From Selaginella moellendorffii (lineage: Eukaryota; Streptophyta; Lycopodiopsida; Selaginellales; Selaginellaceae): a stretch of DNA of 64,000 nucleotides. This document shows, piece after piece, positions 26,512 through 35,421 of this stretch. Below the pieces are notes generated by a model that was given only the letters and a program-made list of their open reading frames with translations, did not search any database and was not told the origin of the DNA. The stretch covers positions 2,667,859-2,731,858 of the forward strand of contig NW_003314274.1 in NCBI RefSeq assembly GCF_000143415.4, read 5' to 3'. Position numbers and translations under genes: made by a program. Numbering within the stretch: position 1 is the stretch's first letter; every line of letters begins with the position of its first letter.

Positions 26512-27396
26512 TCAGACTGTTATTTTTTGCCTCCAACGCCTATAAAATAATCTTGAAATTTCATCACTCTCCATACTATCAGGATTTAAACCCAACAGTA
26601 ATGCCATCTCTTCTCTAATACGTCCACGCTCATGTTCAGTGGTCGAAGAACCCATCCGGTTGAGTAGATTATGGAGATGCGGATAGTGCTTGGCTAGACA
26701 ATATACATGCCATAAATGATAACTGGTGTCTGTCCTATCAAATGGCTTATGATATACCGTTCCATCTGCCATTTGGTTGATTTCTGCAGCCACCTCCTGG
26801 ACTGGCCGGTTCTCTATCACCATCGCTCCAAGCCATTTTGCAAGGTCCCCCAGAACATACGGTTTCTTCTCCCTAGTTTCCATACTGCAAGAGATGGGGT
26901 GCACTGCATATGTGTGCGTGTTCGCTGCAGTTTTAATCGGCCAGTCATCGATGATGAGGATTTCACTTGACCTAGCAGTCCGGTTCATCACTATAGCCTC
27001 TGGCTTGACGAAGATGGGCTTGCTACCCCTCACATGGACCATAGTCAAGCAATCCTCCTGCGTTAGGAGAAAGTCAAATGGTAATATTACTCGCGTCTGA
27101 TCGTGCATCATTTGTAGCAATGTTAATGCATTGTGGCGCATCATGGATGTCCAAACTCCCAATTGCAAATTGAACCCAGCCCTCTGTTTTAAGTGTCGCA
27201 TGGTCATTATTAGATCCCGCAGTTTCTCCCATGTGATTAATGTGAATCTGTCTCTTTTGACCAACTTGCGACCGCAGGCTTTGGAGGGTGCAGTGACATT
27301 CGAGGACGAGCCATGCTCATGGGAGAAAAGGACATCGTTTAGATCAAAAACGATACAGTACCTTCGCCGTGACTCTGAAATGAAATGCGTCAGCAT
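26512..27396 (-). CDS. HAD-superfamily FCP1/NIF-like phosphatase domain protein
   Basis: A 294-residue frame. Residues 14-23 (CIVFDLNDVL) fit HAD motif I, DxDx(T/V), except that the second Asp is Asn. LGVWTSMMRHN near residue 82 matches the VWTS motif II of the FCP1/SCP (NIF) branch, and ILIIDDWPIK near residue 147 matches its IIDD/N motif III. Family members are Ser/Thr phosphatases; with DxN the general acid/base is missing, so activity is doubtful. The Met at 27396 is taken as start, but a 3' splice site (ATTTCAG) lies a few codons inside, so this may be the last exon of a longer gene. It begins 60 bp beyond the stop of the multi-exon gene on the same strand. Confidence 0.72.
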   Translation of the reverse strand: MLTHFISESRRRYCIVFDLNDVLFSHEHGSSSNVTAPSKACGRKLVKRDRFTLITWEKLRDLIMTMRHLKQRAGFNLQLGVWTSMMRHNALTLLQMMHDQTRVILPFDFLLTQEDCLTMVHVRGSKPIFVKPEAIVMNRTARSSEILIIDDWPIKTAANTHTYAVHPISCSMETREKKPYVLGDLAKWLGAMVIENRPVQEVAAEINQMADGTVYHKPFDRTDTSYHLWHVYCLAKHYPHLHNLLNRMGSSTTEHERGRIREEMALLLGLNPDSMESDEISRLFYRRWRQKITV

Positions 27397-27455
27397 AAAA
27401 TATGGTACAAGTCAATTTTACCATCTACAATATTAGCGAATGGTGCTCCCGATGG

Positions 27456-30400
27456 TCATTGAGAGGGTTTTGGTCGAGGAAACGTGAAAGGCGGAAATAC
27501 TCTCCTCTGCAATGTGGGGTCAATTGCATCCGATGGCATGTGGGCACATGCCATTTCAGCTGTAGACTCTGGTACAACTGGCTCAATAGTGGCATGGGGT
27601 GGTTCCGATGGCGTGTGATCACACGCCATTTCAGCTGGTGCCTCTGTTGGCAAAGTGGACATGACCGAACAGGCAGCAGGGGCGGTGTAGGGAGGTTCCA
27701 ACGGCGCGTAGTCAGACGATTGGGCATACGTTGAGTCCGTTGGAAATGACAATACGACCGGCTCGGCGGCTGGGGCGGCCTCATGCGGGTCCAATGGCGC
27801 CTGGTCACTGTCAGTTGGATATGTGGACAAGATTGACTCAGTGGTATGGGTAGCATCAAGTGGAGCGTGGTCAGCTTGCTTAGCGTTGATATGGATAGTA
27901 GCCTCCACTAGCTCTGATGACTCTTGTAGGCAAGTAGAGTCCACTGGCGGATCCATATGCATGTCCAAATATCTCCCTTCGATTGAGATGGTATCCTCCC
28001 GTGCTACTAAAAACAAACTCATTAGCACATTGAATCGACTATACTGTATTTACCATCAACTGCTATTGAGGAACTAGGACCTATATCACTTGGGCGCACT
28101 GCTGATTCTGAAGGATTGGACATACGTTTCGACCCTTGCTTGGCACTATCCTTCCTCGACACTAAAGGCTAGAGTTTGTATCTTAATTCAACTGAATAAT
28201 CTCTACTTACCATTTGCTCTGTGACCTACATGGACAATGTTAGAAATGGTAAAAGGTTAAGAATGGATGTACTATTATTTACCTGATGGTTTGTCTTGTA
28301 TGACCTTCCTCCGCTGCTCTTTGGCCACCTCAGGCTGGCCATCGTCGTCATCATCGTCGTCGTCGTTATTGTGATCGTCACCATTGTGAGGACCATCCAA
28401 GTCCTCTTCGTCCTCCTCTTCTTCGTCCTCCTCTTCTTTGTCCTCCTCTTCATCCTTCTGCTCTTCCTGCTCATTATTTTTCTCTAGCTCCTCATCCCCC
28501 TCCTGCATTTCTTCCATAGGCTGCTCAGGCTGGATGGCTTGTTCTTCCAGGACCATCTTGGGAAAATCATCTGGCCGAGTCTCCATCTCAAAATACAAGA
28601 CATCCATAGCCTGTTTTAGTGCGTGACCCAGGACTGTATCCTCACCCGACTGTCTTAACATGGTTTCTGCACGTTCTTGCACCCTTCGAAGAAGACGAGA
28701 TGAGAAAAACGTGGCCCTGACTTGAAAAGCATCTTTCATCCATTGTACCTCTCCATTGAGATTAGGGAAGGGGAGTCTGCCATAGAAATCTGAGTCAGGA
28801 GGTGGTGACTGGCAGCTTTCACTCAGCCCTTGATCTGCAATGAATGGCATGAGCACACATGCCATAAGCGCGAGGCATTACATATCATCTTTTCGTTGCC
28901 CTTCTTCCTTTTCGAATCAAACGCCTCTGATCCCGACGACTGTCCAACGTGCTTTCGCTTTTTATGACCACTGTCAGTTTGAGCTTGATTTGCAAGAAAT
29001 GGCATGAGGACCCATGCAATAACCATGACACTTTACTTCCCGTCCTTGGAGGCTCTGTCGTGCCTTCCGCATCCTCAGGTGCCTGCTCCTCAATTCCCTT
29101 TCGCTTTCGTTTCTTATGCGCCCGTTCTACAGAAATAGCATGAGGACATATGCGATAAGCACACAAATGCTTTTACCCTTCCTTCTCTGCCCTAGTCGGT
29201 TGTCCATCTCTTTGTCTACAGCGTTTGAAAGCTGTTTTGCAGGTAGCCTAATTCGAGGTTCATGACGTCTCCTTGGCACTTGAACTGTATATTATTGCAT
29301 CAACACATGCAACATCCCATAATATTTTTAAGTTACCTTTCATAAAGTTTTCCATTGGTTCAACTCGTTCCCCTGAAATACAAACTTAGATAAGTGCATG
29401 GGGCCATATGTCATGATTGTACCTGTTTCGGAACTCTCCTTATCACTCTCTGAGGCCTCCCCCTCCTCCACTAGAGGCACGTTGTTCCGTTTGATTTCCT
29501 CGACGCGATCTGCAAGAACATTAGTTAATTGCGTGGGGCTACACGCCATCAAACCTTCAGGTTCTTGTCGTGAGGTCTGCGCTGCTTGCCCTAGTCTCTT
29601 TGGAATTTGAGCTGCAAGAAGCAATGGCATTAGAATTCACGTATAACAAAAATGATTGGTACCTCTCGTCCGTTGCACTTGGCTAGTGCTTGCCTGTTTT
29701 GCCTTTGAAGAAGTGTCTCCTGCAAGGAATGGCATGAGACCACACGCCATTGCAAATATAATTTGTACCTCCTTTTTTCCTATTGCTTGTCTGTTTGTCC
29801 TTCTTCGACGCGCCACTAGTGCACTTTTCAGTCCTCGTGTCTGAATATTCACAACGATCTATAATCAAAATGGCGTGAGGCCTCACGTGACCTTACCTTG
29901 TGTAGGTTGTGAGCTCGGCCCAACATGGGTATCTTCAACAGTAGCTGTTAACACCGTTTCAGCATCTGGGGGTGGCCATGCTCCTGCATACAGAGCTTGT
30001 GAGATAACATTTAAACTTAAAGTGCGTACTCACTAGGTTCGCAAAGAAGATACTGTTTTTCTTTGGCAACTGTAATTATATGCTCCATTGAAGTCACCTC
30101 TTCAATGGAGTTTGTCACCACAACACACGGGACACCCTTGAGTAGTGCGGCTCGAAAGAATAGTCCGCTGCAGTTGTACTCGACAACGCATTTGCCCTTG
30201 GAGTCGGAAGCAGGTGACCCACCCACTATTGCGTTGAAGACCCAGTTGAGCATTTCCCATGCTGCACCTGGAGCTTTCTTTGGATTCGAAAGCTCCATAG
30301 CCGTCTTTAGTTCCTCAGGCACGGGTAAATTGACCTCCCTCAGATCAATTCGATCGGCCTTGTCTAACGAAGCTGGGAAGTCACTCCAGTCCCACTCTGC

Positions 30401-33197
30401 TGCAGGACCAATAACAAGGGCGAGTGTGAAGATGCTGACATTCGTCAGTATCTTCTTCTTAGCCATTATCCCATGGATCTCCCGCATCTCCTTGCCTTTC
30501 AACTGAGCCTTCACCTCGTTCAAGGCCTTCTAGAACTTGATAGGATTCGGAGTCGTAGATCATATAGTGGACTGAAGATTCCACCTCCGCAAGTCCCACC
30601 ATTAAGTCAATAATGGAGCTGACTTCGTCTGCATGAGTGATCTCCTCGTTTGTGAAGTCCATCACACAAAAGATGTTCTTGACCTGCTCATCTCCGCGGG
30701 AAACGATGCTCCTCCACCTTTGATCCTCATCCAAATTCACGTATACCCAGTAAGGTTCTCGATAGGCCTCTGCTGCGGGGTCGAGCTGTTTCTGAAGCCG
30801 GCGGTCCACATCCCTCTTAATGAAATTTCGATACTGATCCAACTTCTCAGCTTTACTTTTCGTGGCATCCCGCAGCAGATCGATGAACTTGGGGGCCCCC
30901 TTCACATACTCGTCGATGTCTTCATTTGACAACTCCAGCGCTTCCATCATCTCTTGCGTGGTGTCGATGCTCACCCTCTCCACGGCCACTTGCTCGAAGA
31001 TCCAATCCTTCAATAGTGCACAAGCTCTCAGAGTCGTGCACAAGTCCTCGTATGTCACAATATGGCCGGGAGTCATTTTGGTCTTGTTGAAGACTACCTC
31101 ACCACGTAGAAGAGCATTAGCCACTGTCAGAAGGTCGTCGTCGTCTAGAGACCGCGAGAAACGCAAGGCGTTGAGCTTCAAATCATTGGGCTTCCGGCCG
31201 TCGTCCACACCCATTGAGTTTGGCAACTCCCCGTCATGGTACCTCCTCAGCACATCTACCCATTTGTCAAAAACAACTTTTGTCGCAAGTAGAATGTTAT
31301 GGATGCTGAGTGTGTCATTGACCCCTAGTGTTTTCGAGAGAAGACTCGAGAATTCCTGCAATGGAAATGGCTTGAGGCCACATGCTATGCCACATACAAC
31401 GAGGCTTACCTGCCAGGCGCTAGTTGCTAGTGCACGTCCTTGTCCTGGTTTTTGTGGCTTCTTCAGTTGAACCCAGAGCTTCCGTGTTCGTGCCAATGTC
31501 TCGTGCAGACCCGATTTGTAGCACGTTTCTTGCTTGACATTCTGCGCGTGGGAGATGTATATGATAGATCGGAGGGGTGAGTTGCCTTTTATCAGACGGA
31601 CAACTCTTGTCTTGAAGACTTTCTTCACCTCCTCGCCCACCATAATATCCACAACTATCTCTTGCATCGCCAAGCTAGAATGCTGCCCAGAGACGGCATA
31701 GAACCGGATGTTCTGATCGTCCAACACCTTCCTATTGATCAAGTCTGGAAACCTCATCTCGCCCTTCATTTTTTGGTAGTAGGGGATCACGTCTGCGATG
31801 TCGGGTGTTACTAGACTTGCCAGCATCTTCTGCTTCAATTTCTCCACCCACTCATCAGATACTAGCCTGTGGTTGTATTTGCTTTGGATGTCGATACGGC
31901 TCACGTCGATTGTATATACTTGGTTGGAATAGTAACAAGTACTATTATCTGCGACGATTTTTGCTGCCTCTTCTTGCTCTTTCTGCTCTTTGCGGCTCTT
32001 CTTTTTGGTGGGTGTAGTGTTCGAACCCGAGGCAATGGCATCACTGAGTAGCTTCTTTTTTGGAGCAGGAGAGTCGGACGTCGGCTTGAGCTTGACCACC
32101 CTTTTCTGCTTCGAGGTAGTTTCCAGATCGACCCCCTTCCCCTTTGCTTCGCGAACTGGAGTCACTCTCAACGGCTCAATGTTGGAATATAGTTTTTGAA
32201 CATCGCCGTAGGTGAGGTCCGTGGATTCCATGTGATCTTCATAGACCCGCAGCGTCTTTGAAATTGTGGGCATCCTGGACAACCTCTCCCTAGCTCCCTC
32301 TAGGAATTCCTCATAGCCGCTGCCCCCCTCCGGGAAGCCGCTAGGATGTGCAAGGTGGATCTTGAAGGCAGACGCTGTCTCTACCACAAGTGCCAGTCCA
32401 TATTCTTGCATGGAACTGCATGGAGTGTCTGTCACTTGGATGAGGATCCCCATGCATTCTTTTCTCCCACCATCTGTGTTGTACAGCCTCAGATCCTCGC
32501 CTTCCATCCCGAAAGTCCAACTGGTGAGCTCCTCCCCCTTCTTTGCATCCACATTGACAGTGGCTAGAAGAAGAATGCAATTCCTTGCCTGTTCAGAAAT
32601 GCACAACAATTAGAGCTGACAGATGAAAAGCTAGTAGCTGGAAATAACGTGAGGCCACACGCCATTCACCACTGCATCAGATGTCTTGAGGCTGCATCCT
32701 AAGATGGCGTGAGGCTACACGTCATCTGTAACCGGACTGCACTCGAGAGCCCAATCGGTGCATGCCAATGTTGCTACTGAATGGCATGTGGCCTCATGCC
32801 ATTTTCTACTTGGCCTAAAAGACTTACCATTTGAAGTCGAATGGAGGCGTGACAATCGAGGCCGGACTCGCTGGCGAATGTGCATTGTTTGTGCAGCGGA
32901 TCTTAGCAGCAAGGCTACTCTACCACTTACATTTGGAGAGTGGCGCTGAAGTCTCCCGGGACGCCAAGTGGGCTGCGTGTGGGTGGCAGAGTGGGCGGCA
33001 GAGTTGGCGGCGAAGTTACAAACTGGGTGTGTCTTGAAGTGGACGCCGATGCACACGAGCGCGAGTGTGATGCAAGCGCGAGTGGACACCGATGCACATG
33101 AGAAACCTGTAAAGAAGGTAAATGAGCGCGAATGTGAGCGTGATCGTGAGTGGGAGCGCGATGCGAGCGTGATTGTGCGAGCGCGAGTACGATGCAA
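27456..33197 (-). CDS. Multi-exon gene with ParB-like domain, basic repeats and acidic region
   Basis: My splice model, from the 5' side: exon 1 (start unclear, at most 33197)-32828; 32773-32733; 32588-31410; 31355-30034; 29983-29897; 29858-29769; 29719-29663; 29611-29555; 29509-29423; 29372-29337; 29284-29177; 29126-29037; 28983-28882; 28834-28283; 28225-28211; 28161-28054; 28006-27456 (stop). All junctions are GT..AG, introns are 38-57 nt except one of 144 nt, and from 29983 on every complete exon is a multiple of three. Fourteen of 16 introns are phase 1. The product (about 1.5 thousand residues) has a ParB-like region, a weak methyltransferase-like motif, HKKRK-bearing exons, an acidic tail and a Pro-rich end. 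Exon 4 needs one frame change near 30530. Function unknown. Confidence 0.72.
28283..28834 (-). other. Exon 14: acidic low-complexity region
   Basis: 184 codons. An ordered first part (DFYGRLPFPNLNGEVQW, RATFFSSRLLRRVQERA) is followed by long Glu- and Asp-rich runs, then KEQRRKVIQDKPS. Acidic tracts beside basic exons are typical of nuclear chromatin or nucleic-acid-binding proteins. A 5-codon micro-exon (28211-28225) follows. Confidence 0.6.
30034..31355 (-). other. Exon 4: alpha-helical region and weak methyltransferase-like motif, with a frame break
   Basis: The first frame (31355 to about 30535) is rich in Arg/Lys/Asp helices, including ALRFSRSLDDDDLLTVANAL. A second frame takes over at about 30530 (KALNEVKAQLKGKEM). 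The exon length, 1322 bp, is one base off for the phase-0 to phase-1 junctions at its ends, which agrees with a 1-nt indel or sequencing error near 30530. Later, KCVVEYNCSGLFFRAALLKG loosely resembles the DPFxGSGTT..A motif I of DNA methyltransferases, but key Gly positions differ and no DPPY/NPPY motif was seen. Confidence 0.4.
31410..32588 (-). other. Exon 3: ParB/Srx-like fold region
   Basis: After an N-terminal stretch and a Lys-rich linker (KKKSRKEQKEQEE) comes YTIDVSRIDIQSKYNHR, an EWVEKLKQKM helix, and later FYAVSGQHSSLAMQEIV. The order 'IDVxxI..xxR', 'LxEKLKxxM' and 'xxGQHxxLAxxE' parallels the ParB N-terminal domain, where the last block is GERRxxA and binds CTP. I place it in the ParB/sulfiredoxin-like fold by eye only. 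The Arg pair of GERR is His-Ser here. The exon ends at a phase-0 donor. Confidence 0.5.
33057..33196. repeat. Low-complexity GAGCGYGA repeat
   Basis: Repeated variants of GAGCGCGA, GTGATG and CGAGTG. On the minus strand this gives Arg/Ser/His-rich peptide in the putative first exon, so the true start of the multi-exon gene cannot be fixed. A possible extra 3' splice site (CCTTCTTTACAG) lies within it. Confidence 0.6.
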
Positions 33198-34540
33198 AAC
33201 CTAACCTCACACGCGCGAAATGTCACGACGGTTGGTAATCCCACAACATCATCATTCCTCGGACTTGGGCGCCACCATTAATTTCTGGATCGCCGCGCGC
33301 ATGCATGCACGTGAAATCCAAAAGAAATCCGCAATGTCATCATTCCTTGGACTGCATGCACGCCAAATCCAAAAGAAAGATCATGATTGGGATATCATTT
33401 AATACCCTTGCTATATTTATACCATGCATGATTGGATATTCCAAAGCATCTTGTATTTCCAAAAATGCCAGATGTTCAGCTAAATAAAGAATGGTATACA
33501 ATGTCCTTCTTGATGACCCTGCAAAGAAGCATCTCGATCGGACACCACATGAGACCACACGAGCCTTACAATGTTTCAGGGGCATTTGCCATAGATCCGA
33601 CCATTATTTTGCTCCAAGATTGTACAGTTTGGTGTGCATTGACCTTTCCATTGACACTACAAAGGGACATCACAATCAGATGTGAGATCACAAGAAACCA
33701 ACTTCACTAACTCTGGTTTCACCAAGATCTACGTAAGGAGTTATAAAATGAAAGGACCCTCTCTATTGAAATGTGTTTATGGTCCTAGGGGCATTGTGAC
33801 ATATCAAAGGATTTTGCATCAAGTTCTGTATTTGCATGTTTATCAAGCTACTGAATTGCGAAACCCTAAACCCTAAACATGTGGCAAATGCTACGTGAAG
33901 AAAGATGCCCTTTCTGGGCAAATGCTGTAAGAGGCAGATGCCGAACAGATGTATCTCAGGCTAGCGAAGGGGACAAACGAAAGCTAGCTATAAACATGAC
34001 GGGATGCAAATAGATTACTAGGCTGGTCCTGTGAAAATCAAAAACCATAATTGAAAACATTGAAAATGCAAAAAGAAAGGTTTATAATATTTTTGAATTT
34101 TAAGCAACCAAAGGAATGTAAGTAGGGCATGTGTTTGTAAGTTTAAAAATGCCTCAACCACTTAAATTCCCAAGTAAATAAAGCTATTTCTATTTTTGGT
34201 ACAGGTAAACTTTATAGCGTGTGGGCTCATGCAATTTTGAACCCAAAAATGCACCAAAAAATGCTCGACTAGCATTATTCTTTGAATGGCGTGTGGCCTT
34301 ATATTGCCATAAATGGACGTACACACATAGCATAATTATTCCTTTACACGGCAAATAATCTTGGCGCGGATCGCTGACACGGCATGGCAAAGTTCGAATC
34401 ACTGACATGGCACAGCTGGATCGAGGCAAGGACATGATGTGACAAAGTTCAACTTCTGACAGCAAAGTCTAGAAGCTACTCAGTTTGAAATTTGTCAGAG
34501 GAATCATAAGATCTGAGAAATTAGGGATCCCCCTGGCGGC
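33198..34540. promoter_or_regulatory. Intergenic region between divergent genes, with telo-box
   Basis: About 1.3 kb without a supported gene between the minus-strand gene and the plus-strand gene. It holds two clear palindromes (34214 and 34286) and AAACCCTAAACCCTAAA at 33861-33877, a short telomere-type run. The telo-box AAACCCTAA is a known plant promoter motif, so a shared promoter is plausible. Nothing else was recognised. Confidence 0.45.
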
Positions 34541-34551
34541 AGAAATTGGAT

Positions 34552-34819
34552 CCTCAATTTGCACCGCACAATGCTTCCAATGGGTAGACTGTTTTTTTCT
34601 GTGTCAACAACCTCTAAAATCGCAACTCCAATATCATCCCAGCCCAATTCTTGATTAGCAACCGCATCTCTTGGATCGACAACTGTGGCTAAGCCCTCAG
34701 CTACCACCTGCCCCTCAGGGTTGTTTAGAAACACCTTTGCCTGAATCCATGTAGCACGGTTCTTAAGATCCACGTGGGAACATGCATCGCACTTGCAGAG
34801 GCCATTTTGAAAGTGCAGA
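34552..34819 (-). pseudogene. Inverted copy of first recognisable exon of the transposase-like gene
   Basis: The left arm of the inverted duplication encodes on the minus strand nearly the same peptide as 35167 onward (NGLCKCDACS, then IQAKVFLNNPEGQVVAEGL), with a few changes. It stops at the arm boundary, and the downstream domains are absent, so it is a 5' fragment only. Confidence 0.75.
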
Positions 34820-35421
34820 AAAGAAGTTATGACCATACAAAAAATGATTGGAGAATGGCCTAAATCATAACATACCAAACAACCTCAATAGCATGAGGCC
34901 ACATGCCATTATTCAAACATGCTATGGACACCCACGTCAAATTTCGCATTCACAAAAATAGCATGAGGCCTCATGCCATTAGTGGTACTACTAATGGCAT
35001 GAGGGCTCATGCCAATTTTGTGAATGCGAAATTTCACGTGGGTGTCAATAGCATGTTTGAATAATGGCATGTGGCCTCATGCTATTGAGGTTGTTTGGTA
35101 TGTTATGATTTAGGCCATTCTCCAATCATTTTTTGTATGGTCTTAACTTCTTTTCTGCACTTTCAGAATGGCCTCTGCAAGTGCGATGCATGTTCCCCCG
35201 TGGATCTTAAGAACCGTGCTACATGGATTCAGGCAAAGGTGTTTCTAAACAACCCTGAGGGGGAGGTGGTAGCTGAGGGCTTAGCCACAGTTGTCGATCC
35301 AAGAGATGCGGTTGCTAATCAAGAATTGGGCTGGGATGATATTGGAGTTGCGATTTTAGAGGTTGTTGACACAGAAGAAAACAGTCTAACTATTGGAAGC
35401 ATTGTGCGGTGGAAATTGAGG
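34552..35421. repeat. 870-bp inverted duplication
   Basis: Two 435-bp arms, 34552-34986 and 34987-35421, are mirror images; paired positions always sum to 69973, so there is no net insertion or deletion, and few substitutions. The centre reads ATTAGTGGT/ACTACTAAT. Each arm holds the same intron end and exon (GLCKCDACS...IQAKVFLNN) and two dispersed palindromes. The arms would form a long hairpin or give double-stranded RNA if transcribed. Confidence 0.93.

Noticed and set aside
27425-27859. Minus-strand frame rich in Pro, Thr and Arg overlapping exon 17
   Set aside because: It is out of phase with the spliced model, which joins exon 16 to the other frame through a clean GT..AG intron.
28296-28626. 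Plus-strand Leu/Val- and Ser-rich frames
   Set aside because: They are antisense shadows of the Asp/Glu-rich exon 14.
30862-31470. 202-codon plus-strand frame
   Set aside because: Antisense shadow of exon 4 of the ParB-like gene; no domain.
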